Shown here one piece after another: positions 43,349 to 55,300 of a DNA stretch of 64,000 nt; position 1 is the stretch's first letter; every line of letters begins with the position of its first letter. The notes under the pieces are model-generated. The model was not told the origin of the DNA. It searched no databases and saw only the letters and a list, made by a program, of their open reading frames with translations. The DNA comes from Mesostigma viride (lineage: Eukaryota; Streptophyta; Mesostigmatophyceae; Mesostigmatales; Mesostigmataceae), in assembly GCA_009746045.1 (NCBI GenBank), contig RPFO01000312.1, positions 846,323-910,322 of the forward strand, read 5' to 3'. A program made the translations under genes and the position numbers.

Positions 43349-44255
43349 TTTCTGAATAATAAAAGACGTAATAGAATAGATTACTCGCTCAGCGCCCAGC
43401 CCCGGACATGTCGACAACGTCGGCCATTGACAGCATTTGCCGCAACGTGATTCAAAGCTTTCTCCTGCGTGTCGGCCTTTCACGCCGCCAAACAGCTTTG
43501 ACTCAATGCTCCGCTGTATGTCATCACCGCGAGTAGCTCTGTGGCTTCACCCAACGCTGAGCAACGGCGTGGGCCTGAGAACGTACCCAAGGACAAACCA
43601 ACCGAAATACACAAACATAATTCCAAACGACACTCCACAACATAACGCACCGCAACCGAGATCATCCCCACTGTCTGGACAAACGGTACGGAACCAAGGT
43701 TGCCCACGGAACCAACGGTAATGGCCAGAACCCAAAATAGCCCACAGCCTGAACCGACGACCCGTTGCCTGACCGTACACATAAATTCCCACTGACTGCC
43801 AGCCCAGTAAATAAACCTCAGCGCGGCGCTGCCGGCTGACCTCCGGACTTAGCCAATTCCGAGCATAACCAAATTCCAATACTTTATGTGACTGCGAGTC
43901 CACAATATAACACAGTGGACCTCATGTTTATCCTTATCTCATCCCTCAACACACGTAGATGTCTATTCATCCCCCTTGCATAGGCGATGCATAATTGCGG
44001 CGTGATGGGGGATTGCCAAAAATAGGTGTAAAATGCATGGGATGGCATGGGGAGGCTCACACTCATCGGTTTACAATCACACTCATGTGCTAACAGTGTC
44101 CCTCTCTGCTTTTGACACTGCATGCACATGCATTTCCTACCAGCTATATCAAGCCTTTAGTGTGGTTTGGTGCATCAAGAGAAATGGCAGGTCAGCTGAG
44201 TGCATCAGACCACATTTGTGTTAAGTGTACGCTTGCAACGCTGTTTGCCCACCGC
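43349..44255. other. No recognised feature
   Basis: Short ORFs on both strands (43437-43721 plus, 43547-43903 minus) have no recognisable domain and overlap each other. I see no repeat boundary or RNA gene. Confidence 0.5.
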
Positions 44256-44259
44256 ATGG

Positions 44260-45647
44260 TGTCGCGTCCGTGATCTATCACGTCCGCAATTCAGATTTTA
44301 GCGTAATTCTGACGTCCGCAGCCTTGTGCGGGTTGCTATACCGCGGCCCGGCCCGGTACTGACGCCGCGGATCTCAATTGTACTCACGCGCCAAGTCTGC
44401 TGAATTTGCTGACGGAACTTTTGGGCGGACCTGAATTTCACTGACATTCGTCACAAGGGCAGTTTGCCGAATGCTGGTACGCAGCAAGCCGGCGAGGCAC
44501 TGAGCAGATGTGCAATTTCAGGATTTCAACGTGGGACACCAGACACAAATGCAAGGAAGCCCCAGGCGGTGCCTGGCATAGCCGACAGATTTGCCCTTGT
44601 ATATTTGTGTTCGCTTGACAGATAAAGCTTGAAGTTTAGCTTGTCGGAAATTAGACAATGTTATGATTGGCTGATGTCTAAAGTGGCGCTAGTGGCGCCA
44701 GCCGCCAGGTTTGAGCTTTGAGCAGTATAGAAGGATGAGCAACGAACCATGGTGGTCGTTGTTCGTCCGTTTCTCTCCCTCACAACTGGTTTGTTGTCTT
44801 CATGGGGTGAAATAGTTCGAGCAGCCCGGAGCAGCCCCCGTGAGTGGTTGCATGCAGTCAGTTGCCATGAGGATGGACTGACGGATATGACAATGTATTG
44901 GTTTTGTTAAGAATGTGTGTAAGACTGAGAACGAGACAAGGGACAGGGCCTTCGGGCACCCTGGTCGTCGTTGGCAAGAATGCCAGTAGGAACTAGGTCG
45001 GGAACACACGCGCACTGCCGCCACATGGGGCCTGCAGTGGCGTCAACCAAGGGACCTCACAGCTGCTCTTATAACTACAACATTACAACTCGACACTCTT
45101 TGTAATTCGTCATGTATCTCATTGGAATTGAAATGTCTTTTGGTTGCTTTAATGATAAAGCATGGTCTCAAGAATCGGCTGGTTGGGCCGGATTGCCTGT
45201 CATGAAGGTGGCGGTGCCATAAAGGACCGCACCTTTCATTCTCATTTTAAACGGACGAACAACCCTTGGCGGGTTCAGTTCGGCCAGCCCGAGCCGGAGG
45301 TATACCCAAGGTGCTTGCAGGGTCGAGCACTTGGAAGAGGATTAAGCTTATCCTGTAAAAAGCTATGAAGCGGATTAGGCTTATCCTTGAAAAAGCCATG
45401 AAGAGGATTATGCTTATCCTTGAAAAAGCACTGAAGAGGTTATTGCTTAGCCTATTTGAAAAGCATGTGTGGTCCTGTCGTGGGAATTTTTTTTTCCCTA
45501 TGTGATCCTCTTTTTGACTTTTTGGCTCTTCATTTTTTCGAGCTAAAAAGTGGGGGGAATATAGTGGATCACACACAAGAGTACTCTATTGCTATGGATA
45601 TGCCTTCCAAGTGATAGGCTAGGATATAATGGCACGTAAACGCGACA
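44260..45647. repeat. TG...CA unit alpha (1388 bp)
   Basis: The first ~985 bp are nearly identical to unit gamma. The second part has four ~35-bp tandem units with internal dyads (GAAGAGGATTATGCTTATCC, 45333-45470), a T run at 45489, and the end GGCACGTAAACGCGACA. Confidence 0.85.
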
Positions 45648-45649
45648 GC

Positions 45650-47108
45650 TGTCACGTCCGTGATCATTTACGTCCGTGCACTCAAGAAGTTACGCGGTTG
45701 CCGTAATCGGAATCGTTACCGACGTTTGGTTGGTTCCGATTCAGTAGGCCGCAGGCTTTGTTCCTTGGGCACCTGTGGAGCGCCGCGCCGGAAAGGCCTG
45801 AATTTCTAGAGTGACAGTCTTAGGTGACCTGACTTAGGTTCAGGCACAAGACTTTGGGGCGCAAAGCCTTGGTGGTGGCTTGCGCAATATTCCGGTGCGT
45901 GACATTTGGCAGTTACGAATCTTTTGTATTGTCCAGACGGAATGATGTTCAGTCCATCGGACAAAGTTAGATACGCAGATCGTAGTGTGCGGTGTGCTGG
46001 CTCGCACGTGGCTGTCGAACAGACTTGCTAAGCATTTTGCTGGCAGTCTAACTGCACGTCAGGCGGCTTGCTGGCAAATGCGACAGCGCATGGATGCCGG
46101 GATTTTTGGAGGTATTTAGGAGCACGGCAGCGGCCATGGTGGTCGTTGTTCGCTCGTTACTCTCCCTCACAACTTGGTGTTGTCGTCAAGGGGTTTAATA
46201 GTGGAACAATCCGGAGCAGCCCCCGAGAGTGGTTGCAATGAGTAATTGTCATGAGATTGGTTGACGGAAGTGATAACTGTTTGGTTTCGTCAAGATGATG
46301 TGTGTATTGTGGGCGAGACTCGGGAAGGAACCCGGTCGTCGTTGGCCAGTGAGCCATAGCTGGGGTAAGCGGGATAGGTAGACAGGATAGGGGGCGCTGA
46401 AGGACACTGCCAGCCGTAAGCCAAGCGGAGCAGTGTGGCGTCACCCGAGGCCTGCTAGGTTATCAAGAACCGCTTAGCCTTATTTGGACAGTGACGCACA
46501 AGTACGACATTATACGACTAGACAACACTTGTATTCTTGTCGATGTCTTTTGAAATTAAATGTGAATGGTTTGGTTGCTTTCCAAATATATAAAGCATCA
46601 TGGTTTTATTCTACACCTGGCTGGCTACGGAATTGCCTGTCATGAGGTCGGCGGCCAAGTATGTCCGTGACCTGCATCTCACACTGGATATTAACGAGCG
46701 AACAGCCTGGGGTTCCTCCTGCTTCACCCAGGGAAGCACAAGGAAGAGGTTATTGCTTCGGCCTTCAAAAGCATCTGAAGAGGTTAGGCTTTTCCCTGTA
46801 AAAAGCCATTGAAGGGGTTATTGCTAAGCCTTTAAAAGCATGCATGTTAAGGTTGTTGCTGATCCTGGAAAAGCATCTTTGAGCAGCTGGATTTTTTTTT
46901 TTTTTTTGCTGCTGCCTGGAATGACGCCCTCTCTGGGCTTCCTTCTTTAGTGTGAGATGCCTTTCTTTCACTTTTTGCTCTCACGTTGTTGTGAGCTAAA
47001 TAGTGGGGGGGGAGGTGGCATATCTCACACATGATTACTGCTGATAGTGGATGCATTCCAAGTAGCGGTAATGACCAGTCCAGGATGATATGGCACGCAA
47101 ACGCGACA
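45650..47108. repeat. TG...CA unit beta (1459 bp)
   Basis: It is a clearly diverged homologue of alpha. Shared landmarks are GCCATGGTGGTCGTTGTTCG (46131), TCTCCCTCACAACT and the dyad-rich AAGAGGTTATTGCTT repeats (46743-46880). Its 3' end (46999-47108) is the same as that of gamma. Confidence 0.85.
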
Positions 47109-47110
47109 GC

Positions 47111-48196
47111 TGTCGCGTCCGTGATCTATCACGTCCGCAATTCAGATTTTAGCGTAATTCTGACGTCCGCAGCCTTGTGCGGGTTGCTATACCGCGGCCC
47201 GGCCCGGTACTGACGCCGCGGATCTCAATTGTACTCACGCGCCAAGTCTGCTGAATTTGCTGACGGAACTTTTGGGCGGACCTGAATTTCACTGACATTC
47301 GTCACAAGGGCAGTTTGCCGAATGCTGGTACGCAGCAAGCCGGCGAGGCACTGAGCAGATGTGCAATTTCAGGATTTCAACGTGGGACACCAGACACAAA
47401 TGCAAGGAAGCCCCAGGCGGTGCCTGGCATAGCCGACAGATTTGCCCTTGTATATTTGTGTTCGCTTGACAGATAAAGCTTGAAGTTTAGCTTGTCGGAA
47501 ATTAGACAATGTTATGATTGGCTGATGTCTAAAGTGGCGCTAGTGGCGCCAGCCGCCAGGTTTGAGCTTTGAGCAGTATAGAAGGATGAGCAACGAACCA
47601 TGGTGGTCGTTGTTCGTCCGTTTCTCTCCCTCACAACTGGTTTGTTGTCTTCATGGGGTGAAATAGTTCGAGCAGCCCGGAGCAGCCCCCGTGAGTGGTT
47701 GCATGCAGTCAGTTGCCATGAGGATGGACTGACGGATATGACAATGTATTGGTTTTGTTAAGAATGTGTGTAAGACTGAGAACGAGACAAGGGACAGGGC
47801 CTTCGGGCACCCTGGTCGTCGTTGGCAAGAATGCCAGTAGGAACTAGGTCGGGAACACACGCGCACTGCCGCCACAAGGGGCCTGCAGTGGCGTCAACCA
47901 AGGGACCTCACAGCTGCTCTTATAACTACAACATTACAACTCGACACTCTTTGTAATTCGTCATGTATCTCATTGGAATTGAAATGTCTTTTGGTTGCTT
48001 TAATGATAAAGCATGGTCTCAAGAATCGGCTGGTTGGGCCGGATTGCCTGTCATGAAGGTGGCGGTGCCATAAAGGACCGCACCTTTCATTCTCATTTTG
48101 AGGTGGCATATCTCACACATGATTACTGCTGATAGTGGATGCATTCCAAGTAGCGGTAATGACCAGTCCAGGATGATATGGCACGCAAACGCGACA
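47111..48196. repeat. TG...CA unit gamma (1086 bp), mosaic of alpha and beta
   Basis: Positions 47111-48098 match alpha 44260-45247 almost perfectly. At CATTCTCATTTT the sequence switches to the last ~100 bp of beta (GAGGTGGCATATCTCACAC), so the dyad-rich tandem part is missing. Confidence 0.85.
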
Positions 48197-48200
48197 ATGG

Positions 48201-48674
48201 AGCTCCCCTTAATTTCGGACAGTGGCACAAGTAGCACTTACACCTTACTCCCAACCGCTCACCCTGCCCATGCTAGCAACAAGAACAAATGCATGGTCCC
48301 CATCCCAACGTAAGGTGCATCACATTGATGGCCCTGCCAGCACCTAGCAGTGTGCCACCCCTCTCCACCTCAACCTAATCTGAAAGGCCAGGGCCCCAAC
48401 AAAACTTTCAAGACATGGCACTCCTCAAAGAAGGCAACCCCTAAAAGAAGGCGAGGCAGTCTAGGTCTAGGGGGTCTTTGGGTAAGTAAAAAGATGATAG
48501 AGTTCACTAACACAGGCCACGGCAACAACAACCTGCTTCACCGGCTGCATCCATACATCACAAGCCATAAACTGCACAGCCTGGCATGATTGCCTAAGGG
48601 TCACGTGATCCAAGATGCCCTTCAGGCTCACCCCAGCACACCGGCCCATCCTCACCACCCCACACTAGGAAGTC
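48201..48674. other. No recognised feature
   Basis: Unique-looking sequence without a convincing ORF, RNA gene or repeat. Confidence 0.5.
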
Positions 48675-49085
48675 GGGTTCTGAGATTTTTCTCAGGAGTC
48701 CTGAGATTTCCTGAATTTTTTCTCAGGATTCCTGAGATTTTTCAGGACTTCCTGAGATTTCCTGATTTTTTTCTCAGGAAATCAGGAGACATCCTGAGAA
48801 AACCTGAGATTTTTCTCAGGATTCCTGATATTATATCAGGACTTTCTCCTGAGAATCTTGAGAAGTGCCTGAGATTTTTCTCGCCACACACTGAGAAACA
48901 CTGAGAATCCTGAGAAAATCCTGAGAAACACTGAGATCCTGAGAAAAATGTCGGAACAACACAAAAAATCTCAAGATCTTGAGAAAACCCGCTGAATCAG
49001 GAAAAAATCAGGAAAATCAGGACACTTAGCATGGCACAAAAACTCAGGAAAATCAGGACACTGAGCATGACACTTGAGAACTCTC
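48675..49085. repeat. CTGAGATTT/CTCAGGA simple-repeat block, second copy
   Basis: It is a diverged block of the same palindromic motif as 4437-4830, here as CCTGAGATTTTTCTCAGG hairpins (for example 48800-48830), followed by AAAATCAGGACACT repeats. Confidence 0.85.
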
Positions 49086-49408
49086 AAGTGCATGAAGACA
49101 GGACACTTATGCATTATATGTGGATGCAGAAATGATGCAGTTGACACACATGTTCATTGGAAATATAGAAATATAATGCATGGTCCGGATTCTCCCGATT
49201 TCTGGCCTGCGCTGGTTGTCTCCTTGATAATGCAGTGCGACAAGCACACAACAAGTTACATTACAGGCATCATTGCCAGAAATATAATCAATGCCACTCC
49301 TCATCAGTGTATGCAGCACTGTCAGAGTTGTCCGCATAATTTACTACAGCACGCTGCCTCTCACTTCTCCTTTGTGAGGGAATGCATGCCTCACCGTTGC
49401 TGCTGAAC
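49086..49408. other. Unassigned stretch with a dispersed 40-bp motif
   Basis: A 110-codon ORF (49074-49406, Cys/His-rich CIICGCRNDAVDTHVHW near its start) is unrecognised. The segment 49188-49230 (TTCTCCCGATTTCTGGCCTG...) is repeated in inverse orientation at 57358-57405, so at least part is dispersed repeat. Confidence 0.35.
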
Positions 49409-50022
49409 GACGAAACACTAGCTATGTCATCAGGGCTCGAAGTTGTACAAGCTAGTGCTTGTACTTTTTATGCGCAAACCTTTTAGCTAAGGTTAACGCA
49501 TATTCTTACATCCTGCGCAGGATGTAAGAATATGCGTTAACCTTAGCTAAAAGGTTTGCGCATAAAAAGTACAAGCACTAGCTTGTACAACTTAAAACCT
49601 TTGCGCGTTGGGGCGGAATATTAAGCGGCTCCCTAACTAGGGTTTTACTTCCGCATCGAATTACTAATTCGATATCGAATTACTGATTCGATATTAATCC
49701 CGGGAAGGTCCGATATCTACCTCACTAGGCGATTAATTAGGTCCGACCGGTGCCCCGGCGGATCCTCCAAAATAATCCCTACTCGGCACTGTCCCCACGA
49801 GGTTTCGAACCCATGACTTCCGCGCCGCGCCGGTTCTAAGTTGTACAAGCTAGTGCTTATACTTTTTATGCGCAAACCTTTTAGCTAAGGTTAACGCATA
49901 TTCTTACATCCTGCGCAGGATGTAAGAATATGCGTTAACCTTAGCTAAAAGGTTTGCGCATAAAAAGTACAAGCACTAGCTTGTACAACTTCGAGCCCTG
50001 ATGACATAGCTAGTGTTTCGTC
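49409..50022. repeat. Foldback structure: two 154-bp palindromes inside inverted flanks
   Basis: The outer arms 49409-49593 and 49838-50022 are inverted copies starting GACGAAACACTAGCTATGTC. Each arm contains a 154-bp palindrome centred on CCTGCGCAGG. The first (49440-49593) is perfect. The second (49838-49991) has one mismatch. The ~244-bp centre (49594-49837) holds CGAATTACT(A/G)ATTCGATAT repeats and, on the minus strand, GGTTCGAAACC, a pol III B-box match. The junction motif CAGGGCTCGAAG resembles hAT ends, but flanking 8-bp direct repeats are absent. Confidence 0.9.
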
Positions 50023-50425
50023 ACTGTATGAAGGAAAAGAACTTGTAAGTGTGACCACCTGTAACTGTGCAGCAGCCAACCAAAGTAGCTACTACTGCGC
50101 GTCACCATTCGCGCATGCAACAGATATGACTACCTGTCGTCACAGCTACGTAGTGCATCCAACAATTGCTGCCCTCCCTGTACCCTCTACACTGATGACC
50201 CAGGTGAGAGAATGGTTGGGGCAGAAGGCAAAGGTGGTGGTGAAGGTCACAGAGTGGTACAAGTGGCTCCTAGTGACCCAGGAGTGCCGTGTGCATAAGA
50301 ATTAACTCTTCTGCCTGAACAAGAGTGGCAAGACCTGCCTCCCCCACCCGTACCCACGAAGGACCTGTTCAGCGTGCTCCGAAGATTAAGGAGCAAGCCA
50401 CAGTGTACACTATTGCTGCTAGGGG
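50023..50425. other. No recognised feature
   Basis: An 84-codon ORF (50051-50305) is unrecognised. No RNA gene or repeat edge is visible. Confidence 0.4.
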
Positions 50426-50745
50426 GGTTACAGCCTATAAGGGCTGCCACTAAAAGACGGAAACACTTGGGCTACAGCCTGGAAGGACTGCAACGCTGAA
50501 TGGGCTACAGCCGGGAGAGGCTGCAACGCCAAAATGGGCTACAGCCGGGAAGGGCTGCAACGCAAAAATGGGCTACAGCCTGGAAGGGCTGCAGCACACA
50601 CACACACAAAGGGGGCTACAGCCTGTAAGGGCTGCAGCACCACAATGGGCTACAGCCTGGAAGGGCTGCAGCATGACAAAAAGAAAAGGGGGCTACAGCC
50701 TGGAAGGGCTGCAACCCTAAAAGAAACACTACTGGGTAGGGCTGC
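50426..50745. repeat. Hairpin-forming ~35-40-bp tandem repeat
   Basis: About eight units of GGGCTACAGCCTGGAAGGGC followed by TGCA and a variable linker. Each unit contains CAGCC...GGCTG with a ~6-base loop. The linkers include a CA run and an A-rich run. Confidence 0.8.
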
Positions 50746-51980
50746 ATATACTGATAGAAATTCAAGTATAGGAAAAACTAAAATTTCGACAGCATTGGCC
50801 GAAGGAGCGTTCTATCATAATGAACAATCCTACTCCGGGCATACCTGTGTCTTCGACTCCCCCAGCTGACTGCCGGGTGTCGTGCCCATGGACGTTGCCG
50901 AAGTAAAATAGGTCGCCGATGATGAGGACATTCCCTCGAACACTCGCCAGCAACCCCGCCCTACTAAAAAGTCGACTGTAGGGGGATTATGGACCCGCTA
51001 TAGGTTGTCGATGCCGATTGCCGGACTTATTCAATAACTACCGAACCCATAACCCCTCTTCGGCGGGGGCAATCGAAAATCGACCTACCGCCTAAAGAAA
51101 AAATTAAATTCGTGAAAAAAAAGCCGTTCCTGACAGGAACCTGGGTCATGACCTCTAGAGTGCAGGTCACGACATACGCACAATCGCAAGGTGGCCAGTC
51201 TGCGATGTGACATTACAATTGTTTGAGAAACTTATAAACAGCGCTTATTTACCTCTGCGACTCAGGTGGATTCCTCCGAGTCCAGTTTTACATCCCGGCT
51301 GACTGCCGGCTGCGAAAGATCTACACCTGATTCATAATAGACCATTATGAACAGTGGTCGCTATATTAATCTACGCAATCCACACCATGACTAGTATGGA
51401 CGATAACTAATCTAACATAATTAACCTGGCGCAGTTGACCCTGGCCGGTTCAAGCCCGAGGTGTTGCAACCTCGTGGGAAGCTGGGCGAAATGCCTCCCG
51501 AGGTACATGTAGCATTTACGACAGGAATTCAGGACCATGCATTTCCTAAACCCGCGGGCGTGACCCAGCCGGAAAGAGAAAGAGATTAACTCAATTCATT
51601 TCATTCATTCCGGGGGTGACAATGGTGAACGTTCCCACACACTATTAACCTTGGCGTCTCACGGCGTTGCCAAGCAGTGCCAAGCAGCACTGCTTGGACG
51701 CATGGTCAACCGAGATCTCTAGGGCGCTACGGTTCACTGCACGAATTGACTGTACGACCCAAAACGACTTATACTAGGTCCACGCACATTGACATGCTGC
51801 GCACCTACAGATAAACCAAAGTACCGAAAGTACTACAAAACCACTGAATAGCAAGTACAACGCCGTATGAACCGGCTGTACAAATAGTCCTAAATAGTCG
51901 AACACTAAGACTTCGCCTATTTCACATTGTTGCGCCGAACTGTCCACTAAAGGAACCTAATTAAATAGGCTTGGACGCAA
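50746..51980. other. No recognised feature
   Basis: This stretch is low in convincing ORFs on both strands. At 51428-51460 an A-box-like TGGCGCAGTTG and a B-box-like GGTTCAAGCCC occur, only ~10 bases apart, too close for a tRNA gene. A weak SINE remnant is possible. Confidence 0.4.
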
Positions 51981-53068
51981 CACCTCCCTCCCTCCCTCCC
52001 TCCCTCCCTCCCTCCCTCCCTCCCTCCTCCCTCCCTCCCTCCCTCCCTCCCTCCCTCCCTCCCTCCCTCCCTCCCTCCTCCCTCCCTCCCTCCCTCCCTC
52101 CCTCCCCCTCCCTCCCTCCCTCCCTCCCTCCTCCCTCCCTCCTCCCTCCCTCCCTCCCTCCCTCCCTCCCTCCCTCCCTCCCTCCCTCCCTCCCTCCCTC
52201 TCCTCCCTCCCTCCCTCCCTCCTCCCTCCCTCCCTCCCTCCCTCCCTCCCTCCCTCCCCCTCCCTCCCTCCCTCCCTCCCTCCCTCCCTCCCTCCCTCCC
52301 TCCTCCCTCCCTCCCTCCCTCCCTCCCTCCTCCCTCCCTCCCTCCTCCCTCCTCCCTCCCTCCCTCCCTCCCTCCCCCCTCCCTCCCTCCCTCCCTCCCT
52401 CCCTCCCTCCCTCCTCCCTCCTCCCTCCTCCCTCCCTCCCTCCCTCCTCCCCCTCCCTCCCTCCCTCCCTCCCTCCCTCCCTCCCTCCCTCCCTCCCTCC
52501 CTCCCTCCCTCCCTCCTCCTCCCTCCCTCCCTCCCTCCCTCCCTCCCTCCCTCCCTCCCTCCCTCCCTCCCTCCCTCCCTCCCTCCCTCCCTCCTCCCTC
52601 CCTCCCTCCTCCCTCCCTCCCTCCCTCCCTCCCTCCCTCCCTCCTCCCTCCCTCCCTCCTCCCTCCCTCCCTCCCTCCCTCCCTCCCTCCCTCCCTCCCT
52701 CCCTCCCTCCCTCCCTCCCTCCCTCCCTCCCTCCTCCCTCCCTCCCTCCCTCCCTCCCTCCCTCCCTCCCTCCCTCCCTCCCTCCCTCCCTCCTCCCTCC
52801 CTCCCTCCCTCCCTCCCTCCCTCCCTCCCTCCCTCCTCCCTCCCTCCCTCCCTCCCTCCCTCCTCCCTCCCTCCCTCCCTCCCTCCCTCCCTCCCTCCCT
52901 CCCTCCCTCCCTCCCTCCCTCCCTCCCTCCTCCCTCCCTCCCTCCCTCCCTCCCTCCCTCCCTCCCTCCCTCCCTCCCTCCCTCCCTCCCTCCCTCCCTC
53001 CCTCCCTCCCTCCCTCCCTCCCTCCCTCCCTCCCTCCCTCCCTCCCTCCCTCCCTCCCTCCCTCCCTA
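51981..53068. repeat. CCCT/GGGA tetranucleotide tract, ~1.1 kb
   Basis: An uninterrupted pyrimidine strand of CCCT units with scattered CCT and CCCCT phase slips. The 374-395-codon open frames on both strands (PPSL and GREG repeats) are by-products. Confidence 0.95.
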
Positions 53069-54559
53069 CCCACCACACCATCCAAGGCTGCCTGCCTCCT
53101 GTGTGTCTTCCAGGTCCAGACCAGCCTGAACTTACCCCTGGTAGTGTCGTCAGCTTGAGAGCGTTCCCACGTGCCTACCTATGTGGCTGGCAACATGCGT
53201 AACCCCATTCATGCATGCGTGCATGCACGCATGCGACCATATTTGAACATATCTGTCCAGGCCTGCCAAAACATGGCCATGCAAAGATACACGCAAACTA
53301 GCGTACCAGCGGCAAGCATGTGTGCAATTATAAACGGCTGTTCGCCTGCCCCTCTGCCTGCACTTCATCCTGCCTGTCAGTATGTCTGCCGACACAGGAT
53401 GCAGGAGGGAGGCCGCCTTCCACAGGCTAATCCCACCAAGGAAATGAAATAAAGCGCATAAAAGCAAAGCAACCAACAGCAAGAGGCAAAGGTTACATAG
53501 ATGAATGAGTGCCATATGCAAGACGTATGGACAACATGACACTCAAGGCGCCACAATACCCTGAGCATCCATAACATTGACGCAGTCAGGTGCGGCAATT
53601 TATCAATGCAGGTGTTTGCGGCCGTCGAATCCACGGCAGCGGTGCCAGACAGAAGGACAGCACACATCCTAGGTCCCGCAAAGAATTTCTTCAGCGGCCA
53701 CCGACAGCACCGGAAAATAAAATTCCAGCAAGAAACGCAACAAAAAATAACAAAACCTTACTAGACCTCCATTTTCAACCACCCTATCACCCTAAACCAG
53801 AACTGCGGCTCACCAGATGCTCCGGAGGTCAAGCAGTATCCAGTTTTCACTTACGCACGTTTCCGCAGTATTCTCACGGCATTCCCACCGGCAGCGACCT
53901 CGGTCCGCCCCAAAAATTCTGTACGATGGAGCCCATGGATGTATCCCGCATTCGACGCCTTTTCGAAGTGATCGCGTCACGTAGGCAGCTGTAGGCATAC
54001 GATTCACACGATTCCGGATAGCCCAGTTTTTCATTCTTTGATCATCGCAATCGGTCGCTATATGCATGACTCCAACCTCAGCGTGGAGCGCTGCCGACTG
54101 AGAAATGTAGCAATTATACACATAAGCACGAGATTTTTCACAGATTTCTTTCTAAAACGATTGTTTTCGCAGCAAGAATGGGAAATGCCGTCTCCATAGC
54201 TCCACGAGCTGACGACCTCGCCATCATAGTAATGAAGTGAGTTGCATGTACTAAATATTCGCGTCGTTAGTGCTTTCGGATCGGATTTGGTCGGGTACGA
54301 ATTGTCACTAATCAGTATCCGACCAGATTTCTCGGGTAAACCGTACTAACGAACCGAAAATTGTCACTAAATGAGGTGCCGAAATCACTAAGGAAGTGAG
54401 CTGACCCTGTAACACCATTTTTTTGTCCCAGAATGGCTGGAGAATTCGCCTGTGCATGTTCTTGATTTTAGGTGATGTGTCCATCATCTTGTTCCAAACC
54501 ACGGAGAGGCCTAGCCCCCCCATGTCCGCTACTAGCTGTTATTTGAAGGTGCGGGCCTT
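53069..54559. other. No recognised feature
   Basis: Several short overlapping ORFs (53150-53542, 53590-53994, 53810-54121) lack recognisable domains or splice structure. GCATGCATGC-type alternating sequence occurs near 53210. Confidence 0.4.
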
Positions 54560-54915
54560 GCGGCTTCTAGCATTACGTGGCCCGGCCCACGTAAGGAGGT
54601 GCTGGCCAGGCTGAGCTCAGGCGCAGTCCCGCGGGGGGGCCACGTGATGTGTCAGTACCTGGTTGGTGCGAGCTAATTGCCCTACTAGCTGCAGGTGCTT
54701 GTGATATATGGCATGCCGAGGTACAAGTCCTCGATTGCGAACGTGAGCAGCGTATCCTACACGAAAAATGGATCGCAGCATGTTGGTGACCGCGCCGTCC
54801 AGCTTTCTGGCAAGGTCGGCTGTGAGGGTCCACGTCTCGGCCCCGTACGTAAGAACAGGGAGGACCAGGTCCTGTTTCTCTATCTTGCCCAAGGGCTTGC
54901 GCCACAGGGCCCGGA
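54560..54915 (-). pseudogene. LINE reverse transcriptase C-terminal fragment
   Basis: On the minus strand LGKIEKQDLVLPVLTYGAETW followed by RKLDGAVTNMLRSIFRV and LQLVGQLARTNQVL matches the region downstream of the RT domain in non-LTR retrotransposon proteins (typically LYGSETW...R.L...RRLRWLGH). The stop at DCA (~54617) and the frame change after it show decay, and nothing of the catalytic RT is left. The family within LINEs is not determined. Confidence 0.7.
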
Positions 54916-55300
54916 GCGGAGAATGCACCGCCGTATAGCACAAAGAGAAAAAAAAAAATTCAGATTTTTTTTTGTGCTGGCACCTGTACCCCAGCCACCC
55001 AGGTAGGGGTTGGCTGGACAGGTGCTTGCTATACAAGGTGGGCTTCCATTCTAGGGAAGCAGGTTGTTTCTTTTGCCTCCCACCCACCCACCCCGGCAAA
55101 AGGGGTAGGGCAGGGGCACAGCTGCTGTGGGCTGCCCCTGCAAATTCACACAGTGTGCTCACACTAGCATACAGATGGCCGTGTTGCCATCTGGTAGACA
55201 TGTCTGTGTTATTCCACCGTATAGAGCTATCGCACACATATTGTAAAAAATTTTATGCTTTGTGGTGATGCATGCAAAGCAAAGCAAGGCCAGAAATGGA
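54916..55300. repeat. Dispersed repeat blocks shared with core A flanks
   Basis: 54917-55040 matches 10110-10240. 55046-55100 matches 36963-37020. 55100-55300 matches 9880-10070 and 37025-37220. Here the last block runs into GAAT repeats. Confidence 0.8.

Larger units (their letters stand above)
44256..48200. mobile_element. Three head-to-tail TG...CA repeat units within one ATGG duplication
   Basis: ATGG at 44256-44259 and 48197-48200 brackets three units that each begin TGTC(G/A)CGTCCGTGATC and end ACGCGACA. Adjacent units are separated by exactly GC (45648-45649, 47109-47110). The TG...CA termini and the 4-bp duplication suggest an LTR or LTR-derived non-autonomous element. No reverse transcriptase or transposase is present. 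The short inverted termini (TGTCGCGT/ACGCGACA) leave a DNA transposon possible. Confidence 0.75.

Noticed and set aside
49594-49837. SINE or tRNA gene from the B-box match in the foldback centre
   Set aside because: The T-arm stem does not pair and the only A-box-like match lies inside the palindrome at poor spacing. It is kept only as a note.
49431-50000. Simple hAT MITE with CAGGG ends
   Set aside because: The 8 bp outside the ends are inverted (TATGTCAT / ATGACATA) where direct repeats would be expected, and the inverted similarity extends ~22 bp further out.
51428-51460. tRNA gene
   Set aside because: A-box-like and B-box-like sequences are present but about 10 bases apart, and no cloverleaf can be drawn.
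51957-53158. Glu/Gly/Arg-rich and Pro/Ser/Leu-rich proteins of ~380 residues
   Set aside because: They are translations of a tetranucleotide repeat and are open in several frames on both strands.
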